From contig CAUJGJ010000003.1 of assembly GCA_963170055.1 (NCBI GenBank), positions 1,012,344 through 1,076,343 on the forward strand: a stretch of DNA of 64,000 nt, given 5' to 3'. This stretch comes from Halisarca cf. caerulea. Lineage: Eukaryota; Porifera; Demospongiae; Chondrillida; Halisarcidae. The translations under genes were made by a program, and so were the position numbers. The notes under the pieces were generated by a model, which worked only from the letters and a program-made list of their open reading frames with translations, made no database searches and was not told the DNA's origin. Shown one piece after another: positions 24,301-35,478 of the stretch (position 1 is the stretch's first letter; every line of letters starts with the position of its first letter).

Positions 24301-27001
24301 GTAAGTAATACTTACACTTGTTTCCATTACTGATTTGTGGTAGCCATGTTTCATTTATGCTCACTTCTGATCTTGTTCATGTTCATTGCTACATGTACTC
24401 AGCACTGGTGTGTTCATACAGATCAATGCTATGTGGTGTTGCTCCCTTCTAAATGTAGTTCATGGTCAGTTGTAGCTCTAATGTTGTAAAGAATTGTTCC
24501 CTTACAAAGTTCAGTGCAATTCACTCCTTCCCTTTTCTTCATTGACAATTAGTAACTAGTAATGTTTCTACTTCTGTACCAGGCATCATTGTAGATCTTA
24601 CCTTCTATGGTTTCTTTGTAAACTATAATATGGCAACTCACCATGCCCAGGGTCTTCACTGTCCATAGCGTGGCCAATAAACAATGCCGTACAGCCTGTC
24701 TAGGTATCTATTAGTTTACTGTATGTACAGTACAGACCCTTCACTGTTCCAAGTATAGACCCTTCACTGTTCCAAGTATAGACCCTTCACTGTTTCAAGT
24801 ATAGACCCTTCACTGTTCCAAGTATAGACCCTTCACTGTTCCAAGTACAGACCCTTCACTGTTCCAAGTATAGACCCTTCACTGTTCCAAGTATAGACCC
24901 TTCACTGTTCCAAGTACAGACCCTTCACTGTTCCAAGTATAGACCCTTCACTGTTCCAAGAACACTCTTACAGCTGCTTCACTATCCTATTGCAGTAGCA
25001 TTATCATACACTGTCAGGAACACCTTCCATTTAGCAACATACTATTCCATTGTACAAAGAATCAGCCTAGGATACACAAATCTGTGAACCACAAGAGATA
25101 GCAGCTGCACCAGCTGCTAGTCCAATATATAAATCGTTTACTGTAACATTGTTATTTGTTTTGAAGTGAGAAAATAAACTAAGCTAAGCCTTGTCCTTGA
25201 TCTCGGGTTTCACAATTTGTGAAGCTATATTTATAAGGCTGATTCTTTTTATAATGGAAAGGTACGTTGCTAAACAGAAGCTGTTATAGGGGAAATGACT
25301 TGGTCACATCTAGCTGGTACTGCCTAGCCCTTCACAGGGGCGGATGCAGATCATACTACTAGTTAGACTAGTTTCCTTAAAGTTTATAAGATCCCTATAT
25401 AGTATAGTGTAATGCAGCTAATGTCTTGAAATGACTGCCACTCACAAGGTTGGACTCTGATTGTGAGATTCCAGCTCATTGGCACATTTATGTAGTGAGA
25501 ACACACCTAAAACCGTTACTAGTGAGTATAATTCATGAATATAGAAGCTGCTTTACCATATAATTATTTTGATGTCACTTTTGATGTCAGATGATGTAAC
25601 AAAAGATGGCAATTTTAATATCTCAGAGATTTTTAAGCGCTTTTCCTCAATTAGAGGTTGTTAGAGCTGGTTTTTTTTTAAGAATATATATATTCTCCAC
25701 ATAGTTCTGCTGAAGAGTTCTAAGCCTGCAATAAAGCATGAAGTTGTAACTTGCTACTTCTGCTTTCATGTGTGAATTGAGAATTGCTTTAACAGCTCTT
25801 GAAGAATTCCAAGGCTAAGAATAGCTTGACTGGTTTCTGGAAACCACAGAAACACCCCTAAATCCGCCCCTGCTTCATATTACACTGAAGAAACTCATGT
25901 GTCCTGTTAACATTCTCTATAACACACTGCATGGTAACTGGTGGTGAAGTTGTCATTTGGTGAAAGATTTGATGCTACCTTGGATCCATTGTATAATCAG
26001 CTTCTATTGTATACCTGTAGTCCCCCAAGTGAGGAAGATCATGTCCAGTCATCTTATCCCACCTCTTCAAAGAGCCCCGAGCACCAGCATCCAGTGCTGA
26101 GCACCCCTAAAGGTATAGTTAATTGTACATTCACCCAAGCATAATACATGCCCTTCTGCATGTGCGCTCACTTAAGTGACACTAAATTGTGGAAACATTA
26201 GTGGCTGTTGACCCTCTAGACTACTGACAGTGCTAACAAAGTGCCTCCCTCAAATGTGTGAAGACCACACTACAGTACAGCCTGTCCACAATCATCATTA
26301 TAGCAGGGAACCACCAGTCAATGGTGGTCACATGTTGTCTGGTAAAAAGCTGGTAACACATTGTTTTACACCCTGTCAAGGAGCCACCTGTCTACAACAG
26401 CCACTAGGTTAGGAGCTAGTGGGAATCTTCACACAGAGATATGAGCCTGTAACTGTCAATGGAGGTATCCAGTATGTCAGTGATCCATAGTATATATTAT
26501 GTGCATGCATGCATGCTTACAATACTACTATATTTAATTTACTATCTATATGTGAATTATAGACTTTATGGAGCATTTTCATAAGGAATTCCTTGCAAAA
26601 GGTGTAGTTAAGGGTAAAATGATTGCTGACAAGTTGGCTGATGAGGAAGTTATTCCCAAAGCTCTGAAGAGCAAGTTAGCAAAGGAAGACGATGAATACA
26701 AAGTAGCCTCAGACATCTTCAACCATATGATAGAGCAGGGAGATTACGAGTCTCTTGAAGCACTATGTACCATCATGAAGAACGAGGGAGGAATGAAGAA
26801 GATGAACAAATTGGGAAAGAAGATGCTGGATTGCTTAGTAGCAAGTGAGTTTATCATGTTTGGCCTGTACATACATAATATCATGTATGCATACATGGTT
26901 TACATACATGACATTGTACACACACATGACATTGTACATATACTCATGCATGCACACTCCGCACGCATGGCCTTCATGCATTCTCAGGTGCACACTCATG
27001 A

Positions 27002-27053
<52 letters not shown>

Positions 27054-27056
27054 ACA

Positions 27057-27104
<48 letters not shown>

Positions 27105-27382
27105 TACACACACACGCACACACACAAACACACACACACACACACACGCACACACACACATGTACACACAATCAACCCCCAATGACACCAACACATATGC
27201 TCATGTACATGCATGCCCAAGAGGGAGAGAGAGATCTATCACTCGCAGACAGTACAGTGTCCTAACACAGCTAACATTTGTTTCAATATTCCATTCCATC
27301 ACCTCCGGTGTGCATTCCATCAGAATAGACTGGCATCGTTAATTTCCTTTTCTTTGCAGATAAAGACAACTTTTCTGAATAA
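21343..27382 (+). CDS. GTPase (Ras-like/COR-like) with C-terminal CARD-like domain
   Basis: Five exons join in frame: 21343-23589, 24234-24300, 26021-26112, 26563-26844, 27360-27382. Together they encode about 900 residues ending in stop TAA. Exon 1 follows ACCTGTACAG in phase 1, so an upstream 5' exon is expected. Early in it is a P-loop GPPEAGKT; about 165 residues later comes IDSGGQP (switch II-type DxxGQ); a COR-like region follows (FPLLWFHCQLMF... TKPDVLYRQISKILEI), then a Cys-rich tail. The GTAAGT donor at 23590 is ideal; without splicing the frame runs to a TAG at 23648, giving a shorter form. The last large exon encodes a CARD-like helical domain (HKEFLAKGVV, VIPKALKSKLA, YESLEALCTIM). 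Roco/NLR-like proteins of this kind signal in cell death or immunity; that role is inference. I see no canonical NKxD motif. Confidence 0.7.
22873..22932 (+). repeat. 30-bp in-frame tandem duplication in the GTPase gene
   Basis: The sequence encoding GLAAQVSQDL is followed at once by one encoding GLAAQVSQDS. The two 30-bp copies are almost identical, so the duplication is recent, and it preserves the frame. Confidence 0.95.
23846..24195. repeat. 22-bp minisatellite in intron 1
   Basis: About 16 units containing CACCTCATGTAGACACTTGA, ending 40 bp before the exon at 24234. Confidence 0.95.
24735..24962. repeat. 21-bp minisatellite in intron 2
   Basis: About 11 units of TAGACCCTTCACTGTTCCAA plus G. 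Confidence 0.95.
25019..25285. mobile_element. MITE with long TIRs, copy 2
   Basis: Same element as at 12123 and 58812, lying in intron 2 of the GTPase-CARD gene. Its right end is more diverged (GAAGCTGTT), and the flanks show no matching duplication. Confidence 0.8.
26999..27172. repeat. (CA)n microsatellite
   Basis: An interrupted CA tract in the last intron of the GTPase-CARD gene. Confidence 0.95.
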
Positions 27383-27732
27383 TACACTTGGATGACTGCA
27401 TGTGTTTACATAATATAGCATTTATATACGAACATATTCAATTCATAACTCTATATTAATAGCAAATGATTTTTGTATAGTTAAAAATTAATACAGTATA
27501 ATTATTATCCGTAACTATCATTATTGCTGTAATACTATTATTTTCTAAAATTAATTTTGTATTATAATAATATTATGTATAAACTAGTTTAATATATGTA
27601 TGCAAGACTAAACAGTTCTGCACTGAGTAGGAGGATCTATAACATGTGCATGCACTCTTCACTCACACACCCTTGAAGTGTGCCAGTAAATTCATGCATG
27701 CATGTGGTTGATAAAGATGTGTGAGTAAAAAG

Positions 27733-27905
27733 TGCTAGCGCTAGTGAGAATGGTTTTCGTGTGAGTCACAGTAGAGAGAGTGCTAGTGGGAGTGGTTTCA
27801 GTGTGAGTGGGGAGAGTGCTAGTGGGAATGATTTCAGTGTGAGTGGATCGAGAGAGTGCTAGTGGGAATGGTTTCAGTGTGAGTGGAAAGAGTGCTAGTG
27901 GGTAT
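27733..27905. repeat. Imperfect ~33-bp tandem repeat
   Basis: Four to five degenerate units containing AGTGCTAGTGGGAATG and TTTCAGTGTGAGTGG. A (GT)n tract follows at 28087-28164. Confidence 0.7.
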
Positions 27906-28113
27906 AGTTGCATAGTTGCAGTGTGGATGGGTGGTATGATTGATGCAGTGTTCAGTTTTCCTATTAGTGTGAGTGAGGAAGGTGTAGGTTTGGAACTGTG
28001 TGGAGATGAAGAGTGGATCTGTTTGTACAAAGTGTTGGGTTTTGTTGTACATAGCACTACAGAGTGCATGGTAGTGGAAATGTGTGCATGTGTGCATGTG
28101 TGTGTGTGTGTGT

Positions 28114-28164
<51 letters not shown>

Positions 28165-28235
28165 GTGTATGTGTTAAGGTGTGATATGCTTCAGCTTTAA
28201 TTTGTCACTGATGTAACTGTCCATCTCTTCTCCAG

Positions 28236-28310
28236 GACAAATGTTGACACGAACAAGGAGTTTGAAGACTGTCCTCTTTACCTCCCAAACCTCTGCCTCA
28301 GGACATATGT
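28236..28310 (+). CDS. Possible alternative terminal exon
   Basis: A good acceptor (CCATCTCTTCTCCAG) opens a frame compatible with the phase-1 donor at 26844. It would add about 24 residues (QMLTRTRSLKTVLF...) and stop at TAA. It would compete with the short terminal exon at 27360. Evidence is only the splice signal and phase. Confidence 0.25.
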
Positions 28311-28656
28311 AACTCTTTGGTGTATACTGTCACACTTGTGGATCTACCGTGACAGCCATTTTATTTTCTATTTATTCATTGAATATATTTCCAAAACAAC
28401 TGTTTTAATAGATAGTAATGTATGGTGATTATAACTCTGCATGTGTCAATTTTCAATCATCATAAATAATTATAACTGAAATTGAAATAGCATATTCCTT
28501 AAAGTGTTCAGTCAGACAGGAAATGATGATTAGGTCAATGTTGATGAGGCTCTAGATCCAGTACTGAGGGTGGAGAAGGGAAAGATGGATGACACTAGCA
28601 CCTAAACACAAGGAAGTATATATGTCATTAGTGCTTATCAAAGTATAATGTACATG

Positions 28657-28657
28657 T

Positions 28658-28696
<39 letters not shown>

Positions 28697-29713
28697 ACAC
28701 TAGACAAAGCACAGAAGGACTGATAAGCACAATCAAGCAGTACACTGAGTATGTAAGTACAATGTGGTTGGTGGTGATCATTCAGCAGGGCCGGCTCGGT
28801 GGCACTTAACTTGAGTGGGCCAATATATTTTGTTTATACATGGCATACTGTACCACGTAAACAAAATTCATGTTTGGAATGAATTATCCTTTGCTTATGT
28901 ACATGCACACGTGATACAGTGGAACCTCTGAATAAAGGACACTTAGGGACAGCTCCATTTATTCTTTGTGAGGAGAGTGTCCTCTTTGGGAGGAGCAAAA
29001 TGTATAAAAACCATATGAAGGATACAGTTGGGACTTCAAGCTGTGTCCTTTGTAGAGAGGTTTATTGTGTTCTGTCCATCAGAGGTTCAACCATGTTGCT
29101 ATTCGTAGCTCATACAAACTAGTATAACCACCTTAATGTCATATTCCTTCAGTAAGCAAAATTAGTCCGAAGGATATTGAATCCATTACTAACTATTTTA
29201 TACCATATACAATAGATTATGGATTCAATATCCTTCAGATTTGAATAGATCATAGAACTTGGCACTGGTCACTACAGGTAGGAACACGGCTATCTTTGTA
29301 ATATGCATTAATCAATTAAAATGGCGGAAATTCGGCAATCGTGCTCATGGCGAGTGAATAGTCTGCAGAAATTGCTTAGGATTCTGTGGTTTCAAAGATA
29401 CAGGAGCAAATTTTACTTTACTCAAAGCTATTGGGAGTTTACTATGTATTTGGGGTTCTAACAACCTGACCTATAGCTAAAATTTCAATGAAGAGTAAGT
29501 TTTGTATTTAAGGCTTCCAAAAATACTGGGTGGGCCATGCCACCTGGCCCACCTGTCTAAGCCCGCCTTGTTCAGTGTCCGAGGGCTGAGGGGTCCGCAT
29601 CAAGGCATTATAATGTACGGGATTTTAAAATCCCAAGAGATTTCACAAGATTTTAAAGATTTCACTAAGATATCAAAGATTTCACGATAAGACACACACT
29701 CAACACACACACA

Positions 29714-29762
<49 letters not shown>

Positions 29763-29868
29763 CACTAGACAAAGCACAAGAGGGACTGATAAGCACAATC
29801 AAGCAGTACACTGAGTGTGTAAGCACTGTACAATGTGGTTGGTGGTGATCATTCAGTGTCCGAGGGCC
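28657..29868. repeat. Direct ~130-bp duplication flanking a transposon
   Basis: A CA tract followed by CACTAGACAAAGCACA...GGACTGATAAGCACAATC...GGTGGTGATCATTCAG occurs at 28657-28785 and again at 29699-29868. Only the first copy is interrupted by the insertion at 28786, so the second copy records the empty site. Confidence 0.85.
28786..29570. mobile_element. 785-bp hAT-like element, TSD TTCAG
   Basis: Left end CAGGGCCGGCTCGG, right end (complement) CAAGGCGGGCTTAG. TTCAG is repeated at 28781-28785 and 29571-29575, and the paralogous empty site (GATCATTCAGTGTCCGAGG, about 29848) has it once. Nested inside are a CAGTGGAACCTCTGA-type mariner-like MITE (about 28917-29093) and a hairpin whose arms contain GAAGGATATTGAATCCAT. 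No transposase is present. A 5-bp TSD would fit hAT5-like elements; the class is inferred. Confidence 0.75.
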
Positions 29869-29875
29869 TTACAAA

Positions 29876-30683
29876 CTGTCCATGTAACACAGCTTGCATA
29901 GCTGTCCACACAGTAGAGGACAAGGTCTGCTATACTATATAACAGCACAGGGAGACATTCACAGATGTGGTATAATATTGTGTGGTTGGGTGGGAATACA
30001 ACACTTAAAACAATGGGATACAGAATTTAGGTTCCCATGGAAACACAGGTGAATAGCAAGCCCATCAACCGCCAACAGTTGAGCAGTTGAGGCTGTACAA
30101 GAAGAGATGCGTCACAAAGATTTGTATTAGGAGCAAAACGTACCAAGGAGCCGAGTCTATCTAAATCACAGATAGCAAATCACCACTTTAAGGGGCCGTA
30201 TAGCGCTTGTCATGGAAGTAACTTCCTTAAAATGATACAAACTGCTATTACCTTACTTAGACGAATCGACTTCCTTGGATTGTGTACGCTATAACAGCAA
30301 ATGAAGCCGATATCTCCCAGAACTGCGGCTCAGTGGGTCAGTCTTCTCTACGTTCGCGATACTAGAAGTAGATCTCAGCTTTCCATAGTCGGATCCCAGA
30401 TTGAGAACCACCAGCTAGAAACTCTGAAATTTCACATCATCTGAGTAAAAGCCTCTCACGTCATCAAAACCTGGAGAAATTCGAGCGGCCATTTCCTTTC
30501 TTTAGTTGCAAAGTCACAGTTCAAGTTCCACTTCAAAAACTGGAAATCAAAGTAAGATTGCTGTAGTCGCACGTGTTGTTGTACTCGGGCAGGAGTGAGC
30601 GACAGACCCTACAACAACTGCAGTGGAGCTCAAATGGTGGTCTAAACGGTACGTTGTCCTAGCTGTAGTATTGCATGTACTGG
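29876..30683. other. No gene recognised
   Basis: Unique sequence without a clear exon. Around 30300-30650 the GC and CpG content rises, and there are possible promoter-like stretches upstream of no identified gene. Confidence 0.3.
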
Positions 30684-30686
30684 TGA

Positions 30687-30905
30687 CTATTCCTGTACGA
30701 CGGATGATAGAGGATGTTTGTAGTTTTGGATAACTTTAGCCAGGTCAACTTGGTTGGTAGTTACCTCAGTGGATAGTAAGTACTCCTTGCTGTATTTCTC
30801 CCTCATCTGCAGTACTTGAAGCTGATTATCACTGATAGTAGGTACTTCTCGTGACAATAAGTACTTATTTAGTTTGTCCTTGATAGTCCTCACTACCAAG
30901 TTCCC
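30687..30905 (-). CDS. Candidate terminal exon, unknown protein
   Basis: On the minus strand an acceptor (GATGAAATACAG) opens about 72 codons ending in TAG: NLVVRTIKDKLNKYLLSREV..., QLQVLQMREKYSKEYLLSTE..., DLAKVIQNYKHPLSSVVQE. It is charged, probably helical, with an internal YLLS(R/T)EV repeat. I do not recognise the family, and the upstream exons were not found. Confidence 0.4.
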   Translation of the reverse strand, partial: GNLVVRTIKDKLNKYLLSREVPTISDNQLQVLQMREKYSKEYLLSTEVTTNQVDLAKVIQNYKHPLSSVVQE

Positions 30906-31055
30906 CTGTATTTCATCCTCTCATGTATTCCTTGTGTGCACTCATTGTCAAATAGTACATGTGCATATGTCCAAGTAGATACTGATACTCACCAGATAAC
31001 CACCACACACAGACATGTGTACATGTGTGTTCCTGTGTGTGTGCAGAAGTGTACA

Positions 31056-31057
31056 TT

Positions 31058-31138
<81 letters not shown>

Positions 31139-31187
31139 TTGTGTGTGTTTGTGTATGTGTGTGTGTGTGTGTGTTTGTGTATGTGTG

Positions 31188-31273
<86 letters not shown>

Positions 31274-31382
31274 TGCGTGCGTGTGTGTACGTGTGTTTGT
31301 GCGTGCGTGTGTGTACGTGTGTTTGTGCGTGCGTGTGTGTACGTGTGTTTGTGCGTGTGTGTGTGTATGTGTGTGTTTGTGT

Positions 31383-31443
<61 letters not shown>

Positions 31444-31468
31444 TGTATGTGTTTGTGTGTGTGTGCAG
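31056..31468. repeat. (GT)n microsatellite with GTTT/GC variants
   Basis: About 410 bp of GT dinucleotides broken by TTTGTG and a short higher-order repeat (GTGCGTGCGTGTGTGTACGT, three times near 31274-31345). Confidence 0.95.
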
Positions 31469-31797
31469 TGTTTTCCCTAGGAATATTTCAGGCATGTTGA
31501 CTACGTACCCACATACGTACGTGCGTACATACATATGTACACCATCATATATGAATGCATGCAATATATCACAAATTGCTTGCAGCGTACGTAGTTATGA
31601 GCACTAGCATGATTTGTGCTAAACATTGATTTTTAACAATCTATGAATGCATGAATGTTTTTTCCTACTAATGTACAAAATATAAGAAAGGAAGACGTGT
31701 TGAACCGACATGCCTTAAGACACCTGGGGAGAACACTGTGTCTGTGTGTGCATGTGTTGGTGTGTTTGCCACTATTCTTATTATGTGTTCATTTTGT

Positions 31798-32112
31798 GTA
31801 CCATGTTCGGTCAAAATTTTGTGGGATGAAACTTTTGCAGTTTTCTTGGCTTGAAAGCAATGCGTGAAAATTTAGGTTGAGCTATTGTGCAATGACCAAG
31901 GAAAAGAGCAAAGGCTATTGTGTGATGGTCATCGCACAATAGCCTTTGCTCTTTTCTTTAGTGCCTTTTCGTCCGCAAACAAACAAAGTTTATTTCAATA
32001 AAGGGCTGAATGGAGAAAGGATTAAAGGGGATCTGTGAAAGTTAAAACTGCGAAAAAAGTAAAAATCAGCGATCCACAAAAGTTTCATCCTGCGAACATT
32101 TGAGCACATAGG
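31798..32112. mobile_element. Foldback/MITE with central perfect hairpin
   Basis: The outer parts share inverted GGATGAAACTTTTG motifs. At 31901-31956 lie two 27-nt arms (GAAAAGAGCAAAGGCTATTG...) that pair at 26 of 27 positions around a 2-nt loop. The sequence at 126-270 looks like a related, decayed copy without the hairpin. Confidence 0.6.
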
Positions 32113-32224
32113 GTACATATCTCACAGTAGTTTGTTTGTGTATTTTGTGTATTTTGTGTAGGTGACACTTTGTGCATGTATACGTATGTGTACATATAGT
32201 ATTGTGCAATATACCCAATATGTA

Positions 32225-32400
32225 CAGTGGAACCTGTCTATTGCGGTCACCATTGGGGCGAAATTCTTTGGCTGTTATAGACAGGTGGCTGCTTTAATGA
32301 GGTAGAATACCATACATTACTCCTGATTCGGAGAAGAATTAGTGGCTGGTATAGACAGGTGGCTGCATTACCAAGTGACCACAATAGACAGGTTCCACTG
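32225..32400. mobile_element. 176-bp mariner-like MITE, TA TSD
   Basis: TIRs CAGTGGAACCTGTCTATTG and complement, with TA on both sides. No coding capacity. CAGTG-type ends with TA duplication are typical of Tc1/mariner MITEs. Confidence 0.9.
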
Positions 32401-32625
32401 TAGTAATACTGCAATATTATTTGTGAAAAATTCAGATAGCGACCAACTTTTCCCTGCACGTTGATATCATGTGATACCATGTGTTTTCCAAGGTTAGACC
32501 AGTATTGGAGGGAGTAAACATAATATGGTATTTCAAGGACATGAGATTCTATCTTAACTGATGTCATCATTATCTGCTGGAACTGTTACAGCAGTCCTGA
32601 TTGTGGGTGCAAAAGGAGCATACTG

Positions 32626-32875
32626 CAGTGTTAGAAATAAGGACCAAATGGTGGATGGACAAATGTCCCAGCATTAGCATTGTGGGTCAGACAATTTCAG
32701 CTTTGCTCAGATGTATTTTTGAGCATACAAATAACTCGGTAACGTCACTGTGTGTGCGTATCAAATGAGCGTTTGCTAGGGGTCAGTCAAATGTCTGACC
32801 CAAACTTTTTTAGGTAGGACAAAATGCTAAAATGGTCGGAAAATGTCTGAATGCTGACCATTATTTCTAACACTG
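32626..32875. mobile_element. 250-bp hAT-like MITE
   Basis: Inverted ends CAGTGTTAGAAATAAGGACC and TGACCATTATTTCTAACACTG. Flanks share only a partial duplication (ATACT). Assignment to hAT is by end sequence. Confidence 0.7.
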
Positions 32876-33177
32876 ATACTATGTAGCATACACGACTGTT
32901 GTTTGTGAGTGATTTGATTTGTGTGACAATGATTTGTTTGGATGCTGTCTACAGCTTCAATACTCAGTATACTGTTGTGAAGATCGCTCATTCTCCTTGC
33001 ATTGTATGCTTGAACTAGTGTGACAAAGGCTCATTGGATGTTGTCTACAGCTTCCACACTCAGTATACCGTGGTCACACGTAGTTATACTGTGATAGAAT
33101 GTGGGGATACATACTGAAACTGATAATTTGTGATGCCGCACAGCTCAATGTACATATCTGTATATGTTGGTAGTCCA

Positions 33178-33480
33178 CACTTTTGTAGGGAGACTTTGTG
33201 TGTACGTACTTTTGTAAGGAGACATTGTATGTACATTCTTTTGTGGGGAGGCATTGTGTGTACATACTTTTGTAGGGAGACATTGTGTGCACATACTTTT
33301 GTAGGGAGACATTGTGTGTACATACTTTTGTGGGGAGACATTGTGTGTACATACTTTTGTAGGGAGACATTGTATGTACGTATGTATTGCGTGTACATAC
33401 TTTTGTAGGGAGACATTGTATGTATGTACTTTTGTAGGGAGACATTGTGTGTACATACTTTTGTAGGGAGGCATTGTGTG
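33178..33480. repeat. 29-bp minisatellite
   Basis: About ten units containing ACTTTTGTAGGGAGACATTG. The exon-like kinase fragment at 33522 starts with the same GTAGGGAGACAT motif, so the array may have grown out of its splice acceptor region. Confidence 0.9.
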
Positions 33481-33521
33481 TGTATACTATTTTTATTTGT
33501 GCTCATTTTGTCCACATGTAG

Positions 33522-33672
33522 GGAGACATCTTGGTTGATGAAGACAGTACATTGAAGATCACAGATATGGGTTTGTCCTGTGAAGGCCAACAGTTGTGAA
33601 CCTCTTCCATTGAGGAGGATGGCACCTGAATCACTCAAATATGGGATATCTACAACTAAATCTCATGTATGA

Positions 33673-33752
<80 letters not shown>

Positions 33753-33815
33753 AAGCTCCCTCTCCCTCCCTCCCTCCATTCAATGTGTTTTTGTATATGT
33801 ATAGTGATGTCTGGT
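33522..33815 (+). pseudogene. Frameshifted protein kinase fragment
   Basis: After CACATGTAG the frame reads GDILVDEDSTLKITDMGLS, matching the kinase N-(V/I)L(V/L)...K(I/V)xDFG segment with DFG changed to DMG. A stop (TGA, 33597) follows. One base later a new frame reads PLPLRRMAPESLKYGISTTK, the activation-loop/APE region of tyrosine kinases (normally PLRWMAPES). A stop at 33670 and a (GT)n tract follow, then SDVW at 33803-33814, the expected next motif. The catalytic-loop exon was not found. This is a decayed kinase, or a functional one hit by a sequencing indel. Confidence 0.7.
33674..33751. repeat. (GT)n microsatellite inside the kinase fragment
   Basis: An almost pure GT tract between the STTKS and SDVW parts of the kinase sequence, probably in a former intron. 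Confidence 0.95.
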
Positions 33816-33890
33816 GTTTGCATTCACACACCTGTGTATAGGAGGTCTGGTGTGGCCTTTGTGTGGAGGTGTTACTTTCCAACACTGCAT

Positions 33891-34440
33891 GTGTTAGGTG
33901 GTGGTATGGTGTACTGTTGTTAGGTGGTGGTATGGTGTACTGTTGTTAGGTGGTGGTATGGTGTACTGTTGTTAGGTGGTGGTATGGAGTACTGTTGTTA
34001 GGTGGTGGTATGGTGTACTGTTGTTAGGTGGTGGTATGGTGTACTGTTGTTAGGTGGTGGTATGGTGTACTGTTGTTAGGTGGTGGTATGGTGTACTGTT
34101 GTTAGGTGGTGGTATGGTGTACTGTTGTTAGGTGGTGGTATGGAGTACTGTTGTTAGGTGGTGGTATGGTGTACTGTTGTTAGGTGGTGGTATGGTGTAC
34201 TGTTGTTAGGTGGTGGTATGGTATACTGTTATTAGGTGGTGGTATGGAGTACTGTTGTTAGGTGGTGGTATGGTGTACTGTTGTTAGGTGGTGGTATGGT
34301 GTACTGTTGTTAGGTGGTGGTATGGAGTACTGTTGTTAGGTGGTGGTATGGAGTACTGTTGTTAGGTGGTGGTATGGTGTACTGTTGTTAGGTGGTGGTA
34401 TGGTGTACTGTTGTTAGGTGGTGGTATGGTGTTCTGTTGT
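33891..34440. repeat. 26-bp minisatellite
   Basis: About 21 very uniform units containing GTTAGGTGGTGGTATGGTGT, with an A variant in some. Confidence 0.95.
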
Positions 34441-34684
34441 TAAGTGCATGGTCAAATGGTAGTATTTTGGGAGTGAGAACATGCCTAACAAATCACTTGA
34501 AATCAAAAATAAAGATGTAAAATCTTGCTCTGAAAGCAAGTACACAACTTCTAAAGGACATGTTCTGCTCTGTAAGTGTAACTTTTTGCCTTCGACAAGA
34601 GCAACAGCCATTTTCAATACAATAGGCTAGGCCTCCCTGAACACATGTAGACCAACTGAACCTTCTAAGCCCATGTAGTGTGTG

Positions 34685-34962
34685 ACCTCCTACCACCTGT
34701 GTAGTGTGTACATACGGACCTACTCCTACCACCTGTGTAGTGTGTACATACGTACCTACTCCTACCACCTGTGTAGTGTGTACATACGGACCTACTCCTA
34801 CCACCTGTGTAGTGTGTACATACGGACCTACTCCTACCACCTGTGTAGTGTGTACATACGGACCTACTCCTACCACCTGTGTAGTGTGTACATACGGACC
34901 TACTCCTACCACCTGTGTAGTGTGTACATACGGACCTACTCCTATGACCTGTGTAGTGTGTA
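34685..34962. repeat. 36-bp minisatellite
   Basis: About eight units containing CTACTCCTACCACCTGTGTA followed by GTGTGTACATACGGAC. Since 36 is a multiple of three, each frame repeats every 12 residues, but there is no sign of a gene. Confidence 0.95.
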
Positions 34963-35264
34963 TATTAGAGCTTGTATTTCCCCAGAACTTCAGTATTCAT
35001 CTCTAGAAGTGGTTTTCCTGTGAACTGAAGCATCTGAAATGGCAAAAGTGCAGATTTGTCCAGCAAACCACAGATACACTCTCTGCACACATGAACACTA
35101 TCACTGTGAATTAGTGGACCATTATTATTTATTTATTTATTTATTTATAATTAATGCTATTCTTATGTTCAATGATTTGAAATTCTGATCATGATTGACT
35201 TCATATTCCAATTAATTAGTATTACACAACATCCCATTGTTGACATGTACTTTCTAGTTAACAG

Positions 35265-35478
35265 GTATTACTCATTTTTCATGACTCACTTTTATCTTAA
35301 ACGAGAGATGGCAATAGCATTAGAAGGAAGGAGGGAGTGTGCACACAAATACACTAAAATGTGTGCTGTCCATGGCCAACTACCTTTACTAGCATATTTG
35401 ATGACATATGCAATGAATCCGAGAGAGCTAGGAACTGCTGAGGTCGATCATGTCATGGACAGACACAAATCCTACTAG
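35265..35478 (+). CDS. Candidate terminal exon, unknown protein
   Basis: The acceptor TTCTAGTTAACAG opens a 71-codon frame ending in TAG: YYSFFMTHFYLKREMAIALE, then RRECAHKYTKMCAVHGQLP and LMTYAMNPRELGTAEVDHVM. The composition looks like a real protein rather than noise. I do not recognise it, and no partner exon is identified. Confidence 0.35.
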
